In this document: piece by piece, positions 19,153 to 27,074 of the stretch
How positions within the stretch are numbered: the first letter of the stretch is position 1
Layout of the letters: each line of letters begins with the position of its first letter
DNA from: Comamonadaceae bacterium
GTDB lineage: Bacteria > Pseudomonadota > Gammaproteobacteria > Burkholderiales > Burkholderiaceae_C
Reading direction: 5' to 3'
DNA: 64,000 bases
NCBI GenBank assembly: GCA_947375135.1
Contig: CANCER010000006.1
Coordinates: 1 to 64,000, forward strand
Notes under the pieces: model-generated
Told to the model about the DNA's origin: nothing
Seen by the model: only the letters and a program-made list of their open reading frames with translations
Database searches by the model: none
Position numbers and translations under genes: made by a program

Positions 19153-20803
19153 GGTAAGCCTCCAAAAGGCTCAGTCCCAGCGCAGTGGGGTAGCTGGGCT
19201 TGGCATCCAAGGATGAGTCTCGGGTCAACGCTCCGATATCGCGCAAGATTTGAACTGCCTGACGAAATCTAGGCGTTGTCTTTGCTGGCTCTGGAACATC
19301 CACAAGCTGTAACCCCTTCTCAGTGGGTCTAAATCGAAAGGTTGACTGCCCGGCATTGCGCAGCTTCCGCAGCGCAACCCGCAAATGTGTATTCATGCAC
19401 CAATTGAAAAGATCTTCAGCAACGCTCTGCAGCGACATGGTTTGCCAGGTCAAGAAGCGTGCTTGGATCGTTGTCAGGTTGATGGGCGAATCCATCAGTT
19501 CATCGCTACCAATGGGCAGGGCGCCATAGGGTGAATCTGAAGCATTTTTTCGTATCGCCAGAAGCGCAAGGGCTCGTAAAGCAATCTCAAGCTGACCACC
19601 CAGATCAACGTTTAAAGTGACATCTTTGGCCAATTCGTCAGTAAGCTGGAATTCGTGATCTTGATTTTCCCAGTCAGACAGTAGTGGACCCGCATTGGAC
19701 AAACGCAGGCACAGAATCCCGAATGAATCCACTGCGATATTCGAATAGGCGATCTGAGCCTCTTCACTCGCTGCCAAAGCCTTCGCAAAGACTTCCACGG
19801 TAGCGCTGCCAGATACGCCCACCGTTTCAGCGCAATCAAGTCGCTGCAAACACATGGAGAAGACGCTTTGCATGACCACCGACAGCAAGTCGTTTCGTTC
19901 GTAGAGCGCCCATGCGCTCCGAGTTGGTTCCAGTGAGTTCGGAACTTCCCATGAGAGCTTGCCAGGCAGAACGCCAGAATAGGCAACAGCTCTGAATACG
20001 CGCTCATTCAGATCCTGTTCGCATTGAGTCCGCAAGCAGTTCGCAAGATGCAGTATGAGTGCTAGCGATTGACGACGCTGCTCGCCGAGTGCACCAAAGG
20101 CTTTAGCGCGGTCAAAAAAAATGTCCGTCAACAAATCATGCTCAGGCGTCCCGGACGCAATACTGCACGCACAAAACCCAGCCAAGTTGTCGAGGTCATC
20201 CAGTGCCACCACATCTGACTGCACCAAGGCCCAAAACAAATCACCTGGAACCGTCTGCGATACCGCCTCTGCCATGGGCTGGCCTCGTTCAATGGTGAAT
20301 TTGATCCAAGGCTTTGCCGACGGGTCCATCAGTTCCAGTTGAGCCAATGTGCCGGCGTAATACTGCCCCAGGCCACCGAGACGATTCATAAAGTAGCGCC
20401 GGGCGTTACCTTCCGTGCGGTCGGTGTATGTAGACAAGCGCAGCTCCTGCCCTTGCTCCAGGCGATCCAATGCCTGCAACAGTTGAATGCGGCCGACCAT
20501 TGCCGCACCGTGTCGCTCTGCATCGTGATCTGTCTTCCGCGAATGGCGCTCAGAAATCAATGTGAACAAGCAATCTGCACGTCGAAAGTACTCGATGAAT
20601 GCATCAGCATCCGCGGTCGGAAAACGCAGATCAAACGACCAAACCAACCACGGATACAAGGAGTAATAGCGGGCTCGGTCCGTCACATTCGTGATACCGG
20701 GCAGAAGTTGAGCGTAAATGGCGAGGCAAGGGCCTTGTGTGCCCAAGTGATCGAGTCCCCCAATGGCTATTGGCGGCTTGACCCAATGTGTTGAAACTTC
20801 CAT
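19145..20803 (-). CDS. Protein of unknown function coupled to the PLD-like protein
   Basis: A 552-residue soluble protein that I do not recognise. The N-terminus is distinctive: GGLDHLGTQGPCLAIYAQLL, then PGITNVTDRARYYSLYPWLV, which looks like a conserved family core because of its many aromatic and charged residues. The rest is mostly helical, with a basic, winged-helix-like end (RKLRNAGQSTFRFRPTEKGL and then VDVPEPAKTTPRFRQAV). There are no obvious catalytic motifs, signal peptide or membrane spans. It starts eight bases after the DUF3644 stop and overlaps the PLD-like gene by eight bases, suggesting a two-protein module in which this one senses or regulates and the PLD-like protein acts. 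That split of roles is a guess. Confidence 0.7.
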   Translation of the reverse strand: MEVSTHWVKPPIAIGGLDHLGTQGPCLAIYAQLLPGITNVTDRARYYSLYPWLVWSFDLRFPTADADAFIEYFRRADCLFTLISERHSRKTDHDAERHGAAMVGRIQLLQALDRLEQGQELRLSTYTDRTEGNARRYFMNRLGGLGQYYAGTLAQLELMDPSAKPWIKFTIERGQPMAEAVSQTVPGDLFWALVQSDVVALDDLDNLAGFCACSIASGTPEHDLLTDIFFDRAKAFGALGEQRRQSLALILHLANCLRTQCEQDLNERVFRAVAYSGVLPGKLSWEVPNSLEPTRSAWALYERNDLLSVVMQSVFSMCLQRLDCAETVGVSGSATVEVFAKALAASEEAQIAYSNIAVDSFGILCLRLSNAGPLLSDWENQDHEFQLTDELAKDVTLNVDLGGQLEIALRALALLAIRKNASDSPYGALPIGSDELMDSPINLTTIQARFLTWQTMSLQSVAEDLFNWCMNTHLRVALRKLRNAGQSTFRFRPTEKGLQLVDVPEPAKTTPRFRQAVQILRDIGALTRDSSLDAKPSYPTALGLSLLEAYRE

Positions 20804-20811
20804 TCAGACCT

Positions 20812-21816
20812 CTACGTGTAGTCCGAGGCATGGGTGACACAGTGCTCGGACACAATGTCCAGCCACGGCTCATACCAATGCCACGTTTTGACGACAACTA
20901 CGCCCAAGCCCTTGGCCGGATTCTTCGCATCCATCGCCTTCCAGAGTTGAGTGTGGTTATGCATGGTGAATCTGGAAAATCCAGCCGCATTCATCTTGTC
21001 CACCACCTGATTGGGAAGGTACTTGGTCTTCTCTGTTTCCTTCACAACGGCATAGCTTTTGTTCAATCCCTTCGCAAGCTCAGAGTCCGCTTTGATGAAC
21101 TCGATCACCTTGTCGGCCTGGCCCTTCCGATTTACTGTCTTGGTAACAAAAAGGACACGATAGGCAAAGCGAGGATCATTGAATTCCGCCTCGGTCAATT
21201 CGGCATCAAAGGCGTTGATGAAGGCCTGAATGTGCGATGGCAGTCCAGCCGCATCATGCAAAGAATTCACTTGATCGGAGTTGATAGAAGAGAATTGCAG
21301 GCTGAAAGACAGATGCTTGTCGATGCCAAATTCATCGCCGAACAGCCGTTTGATCAGATCGTTGTAGTTCAGACAGCATGCCTGGAATCTTGCGCTGAGA
21401 AGTTCATCAAGACGGTTGGTCATCTGATGCTCGATCTCATGTCGAAGCCCGATCAAAAACTTCAAGTTGTTCGAGGTAGCCTTGTCGACCGGTGAACTGT
21501 TGTCGTTAAGGCAGCGTTCAAGCTCCCAATATTTGAAGGCACCTTTTGATGTCTTATCGAAACGCTTTCTCGAGCCAACCATCTTGCAATACCGATATTC
21601 CACTCCCTGTTTTCGAAGGTGCGCATGAAGTAGATATGTCCATGAGATGACCATCATTACGACAAAAATCTCGGACTTGAACGTGATTGCAGGATTGTTG
21701 AAGACTTGGACGGCTGCAAGCGCAGCTTCCCGAGACTTCTTGAGTAATTCGTTTGAAACTGAACCGACTGTTCTGATTCGCTGCTTGGACGTAATACCTC
21801 TCCCGGATTGTTGTAC
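20812..21816 (-). CDS. DUF3644 family protein; start codon unclear
   Basis: The first in-frame ATG (21657) gives 281 residues but cuts off a conserved part: the same frame continues upstream with SNELLKKSREAALAAVQVF and NNPAITFKSEIFVVMMVISW, which is the usual N-terminal pattern of DUF3644 proteins (AV-V-NNP, then F-V-MV-AWTYL-HA). Then come LKFLIGLRHEIEHQMT and CLNYNDLIKRLFG, also typical. Upstream of 21657 there is no ATG, GTG, TTG or CTG before the TAA at 21817-21819, which ends the previous gene in the same frame. Translation may begin at a rare codon (ATT 21795, next to GGGAGAGG), by readthrough of that TAA, or the sequence may hold an error. DUF3644 proteins have no known activity but are common in defence loci. 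The coordinates given include the whole open stretch. Confidence 0.7.
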   Translation of the reverse strand, partial: VQQSGRGITSKQRIRTVGSVSNELLKKSREAALAAVQVFNNPAITFKSEIFVVMMVISWTYLLHAHLRKQGVEYRYCKMVGSRKRFDKTSKGAFKYWELERCLNDNSSPVDKATSNNLKFLIGLRHEIEHQMTNRLDELLSARFQACCLNYNDLIKRLFGDEFGIDKHLSFSLQFSSINSDQVNSLHDAAGLPSHIQAFINAFDAELTEAEFNDPRFAYRVLFVTKTVNRKGQADKVIEFIKADSELAKGLNKSYAVVKETEKTKYLPNQVVDKMNAAGFSRFTMHNHTQLWKAMDAKNPAKGLGVVVVKTWHWYEPWLDIVSEHCVTHASDYT

Positions 21817-22674
21817 TTACGACCAGCTTGCAACTGGATAGTCGCTGCTGTGACGCTCCCACTGCAAGGCCCGCACTTCGGGATCAAGAAGCCCCACCTG
21901 ATCTGTCACCTTCTCACCTTGCCCCTTGTCGTCTAAGCCAGTTAGGAAGTACAAACCACCGACCTCTGTGAGCACAAAGCGGTTATGCATTGGCCCCTCC
22001 GGGAGTAAAAACAGTCGCAGCACAACTCCAGCCGGTAATACACCATGAATCGCCTGCTGGATACGTTGCGCTATAAAATTTGCATCTTGACTGTCGCCCC
22101 TGTAGATGTCGACTCTTGCACCAATACGTACGTGCTTCAGGAACTCCAGAAAGGGACGAAGAAAGCGCTTGTGACCTAAGTCGAAGTGCGGATCGACCAG
22201 CTTTATATGCTTGCCTTTGCTCAATAATGGCGCGCAACAACGGGCCATAACATTAGCCTCTCGTTCAATGTCCCACTGCCGATTTGGCTTCAAGCAAGGA
22301 TGATCTCCATCAAGGTCAGAAGCGGAAATAACCTCCGGATTGTCCAGCTTCGTACTAGCGATGATTGCATCGAAGGGAGCTCGCTTGTTCTCGGCGATAG
22401 CTGCCTCCAGCCAATCGACTGAACAGCCTTCGCCGGGCCTGCCTTGAGCATAAAAGGTGTCTTCAGACAATGCTCTCAGGCGCACCTCTAACTTGGAAAG
22501 TTCAGCTTTCCCGTGAAGATGCCTCTGAGCAGCCTGGTAAACAAACCGCTTCCACTTACTAGGAAAAGCTGCAATCAACCGACCTTCCGGAATCCCAAAC
22601 TTTTCGATGATGTAACTGAAGTCCCTATAGGAGGTGGCGACAGAAGCGGGTTCAATAGCTACTTCTTTGAACAT
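21817..22674 (-). CDS. Unknown protein with a single HKD-like (HxR) motif
   Basis: A 285-residue protein. The C-terminal half contains KHIKLVDPHFD near residue 156 and MHNRFVLTEVGGLYFLTGLD near 229, which resembles a PLD-type strand pattern in which H230-x-R232 replaces HxK. The N-terminal half is helical with no recognised domain. The ATG overlaps the stop of the AAA ATPase gene (TGATG), so the two are probably made together; an AAA ATPase with a nuclease-like partner is a common defence design. Without structure prediction the PLD relation is tentative, and the missing lysine might mean an altered or lost activity. Confidence 0.6.
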   Translation of the reverse strand: MFKEVAIEPASVATSYRDFSYIIEKFGIPEGRLIAAFPSKWKRFVYQAAQRHLHGKAELSKLEVRLRALSEDTFYAQGRPGEGCSVDWLEAAIAENKRAPFDAIIASTKLDNPEVISASDLDGDHPCLKPNRQWDIEREANVMARCCAPLLSKGKHIKLVDPHFDLGHKRFLRPFLEFLKHVRIGARVDIYRGDSQDANFIAQRIQQAIHGVLPAGVVLRLFLLPEGPMHNRFVLTEVGGLYFLTGLDDKGQGEKVTDQVGLLDPEVRALQWERHSSDYPVASWS

Positions 22675-24311
22675 CAGAATAATTCCGCACCGCGTTCATC
22701 GAAAAATCCCTGTGGCCAAGGTTTGGTGAACTCACCAGAAGTCATCACGGGAATTTCATCGATAACCACTGCGCCATTACGTTTGTTCAGACAATAAACT
22801 CCTATAGTGGCTGGCGTGGGCTCTTGGTCCAGGGCAGTGTTGGCCGACTCGGCTACTTCGCGAATCCGTCGGAGTAACCTCAAGATGAGATGCTCGCTGT
22901 GTGTCTCGATTAAGAACGATAGTCCCTGATTCAGAGCTCCGTCGATAAATAGATCGCCAAGGCCAACTTGCACCGCAGGGTGAATGTGCAGCTCGGGCTG
23001 CTCAATACATACGACGCTTGCTGAGGCGTCTTGGGCCGCCACCACCACAGGAAGCACCTGAGAGATGCCAACGCCAACATCCTGTGGTTGCAAGGTCAGC
23101 ATCGCAGCATCCTGCAAATAGACTCTTTTACGAACAGGCCCTATTGGTTGAGGAGTTAGGTGACTCGTGTCGAATTCTTGGAACGGCTTTCTTACCACAG
23201 CATATCCAGTGCCAAGTTTGGTCGGCGATTGCATCCAATCGCTCACACGCTCTACTAAGTCCTGGCTTCCTGTCAATAATGTTTCCCAACCAGCCATGCC
23301 ATCGGACCAAGCTGCATCGCTCTTGGTAAGCGAAACATTGAGGCCCCTAGGCGGAATTCGTCGAAGCGGTCCGATATAGCGCATTTGTCGCAATTGTTCA
23401 CGTAATAGAAGTGCCGGTCCGATGGTGAGCCATGACAGAAAGGCAGTGAACTCACGCACCATGTAAACGTTGTTTGCACCCTTAGCACCGGGAGCTGGGA
23501 TGTACAGCATTTGATCCAATCGTGGCATGGCACCGCGGAATCCACCTAACCAAGCGCGGAGGCCATCACCCGGCCGCTCCATACCAGCGTCTTGAACGGC
23601 TGAAAACAACGAAGGCCAAACAGATGCCTTCTCAAGACCTTCAGTGGCCTCGGTTGAGCCGGGATTGGTCGATGTGTCACCAAAATCCGCCGGATTTACG
23701 AAATCGGCCAGCTCCGTCAGTAGTGTGTCTCCATCAGATACAGCAACCATGAAGATGGGGTTGGCATGGTTAATACGCATCTGAGCGTCGCGGCCGTCGT
23801 TCGACGCAAAAATGGAAAGACACCATTCGCCATTCGCCGAAATTTCATAGCCTTGAACTACGGGCTGTTCGCGCTGTTCATTCCAGCCGATGTGTAGGCG
23901 CACACCGACCGTACGAACGGCGCGGCGAACAGTCTGTAGCGTTTCATACATCCACCAAACGGATTCATCGTTCGTCTGCCAGTCCTCAAAGGCATCTGGT
24001 ACCAATTCTGGAATTGAGGTTGCGCCTAATTCCATCTCCACCTCAATCTCAATCTGTCGTCGAGGGTCTCGGCCATGGACGAGGTTCAGAAATCCACCAA
24101 GATCAACTGCATCTCCACCCTGCAGGGTGCGGTCTGCATTGGTGTTCTCACGCTCCAGAATTTCTCGGACGTACTGCATCGCTTGCAGCACGCTACTTTT
24201 CCCGACACTGTTGGCTCCAAAGAGCAAGGTGATCGGTCTTAGCTCAATTCGCACCTCATCAGAAAAACCCTTGAAGTTCTTGAGCAATAGCGACTTAACT
24301 AGTGATGCCAC
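22674..24311 (-). CDS. AAA15/21-type ATPase with DUF3696
   Basis: A 545-residue SMC/Rad50-like ATPase without a long coiled coil. The N-terminus is SLLLKNFKGFSDEVRIELRP, then the Walker A-type LLFGANSVGKSSVLQA; near the C-terminus come the signature-like GVGISQVLPVVVAA, Walker B VVCIEQPELHIHP and the H-loop LIETHSEHL, and the tail fits DUF3696. The start is put at GTG 24311, one base after the HsdS stop with ACGGAG upstream; the open frame to 24380 lies inside hsdS. Unlike GajA or OLD nucleases it has no TOPRIM domain, so nuclease activity would have to come from a partner such as the next gene. It lies inside the restriction operon, as anti-phage reserve modules often do. Confidence 0.85.
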   Translation of the reverse strand: MASLVKSLLLKNFKGFSDEVRIELRPITLLFGANSVGKSSVLQAMQYVREILERENTNADRTLQGGDAVDLGGFLNLVHGRDPRRQIEIEVEMELGATSIPELVPDAFEDWQTNDESVWWMYETLQTVRRAVRTVGVRLHIGWNEQREQPVVQGYEISANGEWCLSIFASNDGRDAQMRINHANPIFMVAVSDGDTLLTELADFVNPADFGDTSTNPGSTEATEGLEKASVWPSLFSAVQDAGMERPGDGLRAWLGGFRGAMPRLDQMLYIPAPGAKGANNVYMVREFTAFLSWLTIGPALLLREQLRQMRYIGPLRRIPPRGLNVSLTKSDAAWSDGMAGWETLLTGSQDLVERVSDWMQSPTKLGTGYAVVRKPFQEFDTSHLTPQPIGPVRKRVYLQDAAMLTLQPQDVGVGISQVLPVVVAAQDASASVVCIEQPELHIHPAVQVGLGDLFIDGALNQGLSFLIETHSEHLILRLLRRIREVAESANTALDQEPTPATIGVYCLNKRNGAVVIDEIPVMTSGEFTKPWPQGFFDERGAELF

Positions 24312-24312
24312 G

Positions 24313-25503
24313 TCATTGCTCCGTAAGTTCAAAAAATTGATTACCGAGTGATGCGCGTAAATTCTCCAGAGCTTCGGCACTCACTGAAGCACTTGCAACT
24401 AGATCTGAAATTTTGGACTGAACCAAGCAAAAAGCGGTTTGTACCTCGATAGGTGGAACAATGATCTTGAACCCATCGAGTTCTGCCTTCGTAATCGCCT
24501 GTCGAGTTGCACCTGCCTCACCAATGTTCAACAACTTTGACTTAACTGCCGATGTCAGCAGCAGTTGTTCTAGAAATGCTGGTAAGAGTTTAGAGGTAGG
24601 TCGCAAAATGCTCACATGTTGATTCACTCGCGCGGGCACCACATTCACCGGCGCACGACATACTCGGGCAACCGACGCCCCTGTGATGTTTATAAGTACG
24701 TCATCTGCTTGAACAATCACGTTGGACAGGCGTCCCGCTTGCGCGTCATCAATTCGAGCTAAGTCCTTCCAAAGAAAATGCCCGTCCCGAACATTCATAC
24801 TGCGAATTAGCGCAATCCCGTCGACTTTATAAGCAGCGTCCCCGCCCTTTGGAGTCGCGCCACTTCCAATCTTTGTACAAATTTCACTTAAACAATCTAT
24901 GTCCCAACCCTTTGGATTGGTCAACGGATCGCCAAACATTTCGATGAAGAGTGCTCGAATAAAGTCGTCGGCAAGTCGGATGGCTTCTTGACGTTTACGG
25001 CGAACGCTGTCGGCCTTATCAAGGATGGCGGCAATTCGCTTTTGTTCCGATAGCGGCGGCAAGTCGAGCAGCTGGGACTTAATAGTCTTATCTGAGACAG
25101 CTGGGTACGTTGCCCCCGTTGCCAACGATACCAATCGACTTACAGTCGACTCAGACGATATCCAATGAAATAAGTAGCTGGCGTCAAGCGATTCTGGATC
25201 TGGGCGCAAGACGCAAAAACCTGTCGATGCAATTGCACCTCGATGTACTTTGGATGCTTTGGCTACTGTATTGAGATTCGGCCTAACAGTTGAGACGATC
25301 ACATCGTCTTCTGCAAGCATTTGCCGTGCTCGGCTAGGTGCTGCTTTCCCCGCAATGACCTGGGGATTGCTAATTTGACGGCACTCACGGTCTACGGCGG
25401 ATATGTCGACATAGGTGAAGTCAGCGTTTTTGAATTCAATGGCCGGATTGACATTTCTGACTGACAGAAGGTAGTCGGCCAATTGGCGGTTGTTTTTACT
25501 CAT
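24313..25503 (-). CDS. hsdS: Type I restriction-modification specificity subunit S
   Basis: A 396-residue HsdS that sets the DNA target of the modification (M2S) and restriction (R2M2S) complexes. Two target-recognition domains are visible: the first at about 1-140, the second at about 200-345, each followed by a conserved helical spacer. The first spacer carries LLDLPPLSEQKRIAAILDKA and DSVRRKRQEAI, the second FKIIVPPIEVQTAFCLVQSK. The second domain starts with GWDIDCLSEICTKIGSGATP, the usual motif. The first domain lacks such a standard opening and begins within a few residues of the start, so it may be slightly short at its N-terminus. The start overlaps the hsdM stop. The bipartite target sequence cannot be predicted from sequence by eye. 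Confidence 0.93.
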   Translation of the reverse strand: MSKNNRQLADYLLSVRNVNPAIEFKNADFTYVDISAVDRECRQISNPQVIAGKAAPSRARQMLAEDDVIVSTVRPNLNTVAKASKVHRGAIASTGFCVLRPDPESLDASYLFHWISSESTVSRLVSLATGATYPAVSDKTIKSQLLDLPPLSEQKRIAAILDKADSVRRKRQEAIRLADDFIRALFIEMFGDPLTNPKGWDIDCLSEICTKIGSGATPKGGDAAYKVDGIALIRSMNVRDGHFLWKDLARIDDAQAGRLSNVIVQADDVLINITGASVARVCRAPVNVVPARVNQHVSILRPTSKLLPAFLEQLLLTSAVKSKLLNIGEAGATRQAITKAELDGFKIIVPPIEVQTAFCLVQSKISDLVASASVSAEALENLRASLGNQFFELTEQ

Positions 25504-27041
25504 CCCAACATTTCCTGAAGGTCATCAAGATCACTCTGAATCGATAGCTCAAGCTCCCTCAACTTGCCAAGGAGCTCGTTGGGGTTGGCATGAACTTGGA
25601 TGGAATTCGAAACGATCTTGTAGCGATTGATCGACAAGTCATACCCCTGTGCCCTGATGTCTTTGGCAGGAACTTCAAACGCCTTTGCCGACCTATCGCT
25701 GTAGTCCCCTTTACCCTCGCACCATTGCAAAAACTTGGTTTGCACATCCGCCAAATCGCCATTGCCATCACCGATCAGTGTTCGTTTGTCATCTAGCGTT
25801 CGACCGTCCGATAGAACGTCGTAAAAGAACACGTTCTCAGTCTTTCCACCCTTCGCAAAAATGATGATGGCCGTGGACACTCCGGCATATGGCTTGAACA
25901 CGCCAGACGGAAGCGAAATCACTGCCTCCAACTGATTACTATCAATCAGGTGTTGTCGCAATTGCATGTGGGCCTTACTGGCGCCAAACAAAACGCCGTC
26001 AGGCACGATGGTTGCGCTACGACCTCCGAGCTTTAGCATGCGCAGAATTAGACCTATAAAGAGAAGTTCGGTTTTCTTGGTCTTTACCGTACGCAAAATG
26101 TCAGGTGCAACGTCTAGCTCATCCAGGGTTCCCTTGAAGGGTGGATTGGCCAGAATCAAATCAAACGCATTCTTGGAGCCCTTGGGGTGTCGCTCTTCGA
26201 AGCCCTGACTCAAAGTATCCTGATAGTGGACATCAGGCTGCGCAACACCGTGCATCACCAAATTCATGGTCGCTATACGCAGCATGGTCGCATCGAAATC
26301 ATAAGCATGGAACATATCGCTGTCGATATGTTTACGTTGTTCGCTCAGCAGGTCTCCACTATAGGTAACCTGTCTTTCCCCATCAACGACCTCCACATAC
26401 TGGCCAGCAGCACTGCTGTGCTCACGCAGAAGGTATTCGTAGGCTTCGATCAGGAAACCTGCGGTACCGCAAGCAGGATCACAGATTCGATCAGTGGGCT
26501 GCGGTTGCATCAGCTCAACCATCATCCGGATGATGTGGCGGGGTGTACGGAACTGGCCGTTAATGCCTGCCGTGGTGAGCTTGCTGAGCAAGTATTCGTA
26601 CAGGTCACCCTGTACTTCGCCACGCTCCAGCGGCAAGTCCTGCACAGCGTTGACCGCCTTTACCAGCAATGATTCCTTTTGAATCATCAACTGGGCATCT
26701 TTCATGAAGGCGGCGAACTGGCTACCTTGCCCTGTGCTGCGCTCAGCTAGACGACGGAAATGCGGAAATACGCGGTCTCGCACATGCGGAAGCATCTCGG
26801 AGCCACCGAGGTGTCGCCAGTTTCCCCAGCGGCAGTTTTGATCTGCCTCGCCAAAACGACTGGCGACTTCCTTTCCCGTGACGGAGGCGCGCTGTTCGTC
26901 TTTGCGCTCCTGCATATCCAAAAGGCGGCTGTACATGAGGAAGGTGATCTGCTCGATAACCGTGAGGGGGTTGGTGATGCCGCCGGTCCAGAAATCAGTC
27001 CAGAGGCTATCGATGCGGTTCTTGAGTTCGCCAGTAATCAT
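25500..27041 (-). CDS. hsdM: Type I restriction-modification DNA methyltransferase subunit M
   Basis: A 513-residue N6-adenine methyltransferase subunit. The N-terminal helical HsdM domain (about 5-130) is followed by the catalytic domain, with S-adenosylmethionine motif I DPACGTAGFLIEAYEYLL near residue 187 and the catalytic NPPF in LILANPPFKG near 297. The length is usual for the family. It overlaps hsdS by four bases and lies 33 bases after hsdR, so the three subunits are one transcription unit in the order R-M-S. It protects host DNA by methylating the sequence recognised by HsdS. Confidence 0.96.
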   Translation of the reverse strand: MITGELKNRIDSLWTDFWTGGITNPLTVIEQITFLMYSRLLDMQERKDEQRASVTGKEVASRFGEADQNCRWGNWRHLGGSEMLPHVRDRVFPHFRRLAERSTGQGSQFAAFMKDAQLMIQKESLLVKAVNAVQDLPLERGEVQGDLYEYLLSKLTTAGINGQFRTPRHIIRMMVELMQPQPTDRICDPACGTAGFLIEAYEYLLREHSSAAGQYVEVVDGERQVTYSGDLLSEQRKHIDSDMFHAYDFDATMLRIATMNLVMHGVAQPDVHYQDTLSQGFEERHPKGSKNAFDLILANPPFKGTLDELDVAPDILRTVKTKKTELLFIGLILRMLKLGGRSATIVPDGVLFGASKAHMQLRQHLIDSNQLEAVISLPSGVFKPYAGVSTAIIIFAKGGKTENVFFYDVLSDGRTLDDKRTLIGDGNGDLADVQTKFLQWCEGKGDYSDRSAKAFEVPAKDIRAQGYDLSINRYKIVSNSIQVHANPNELLGKLRELELSIQSDLDDLQEMLG

Positions 27042-27074
27042 GATGTTTGGAATTTTGTTTTCAGGTTGAAAGTG

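Noticed and set aside
22674..24311. Gabija or OLD-type nuclease
   Set aside because: The ATPase has no TOPRIM domain and no GajB-like helicase follows; assigned to the DUF3696 type instead.
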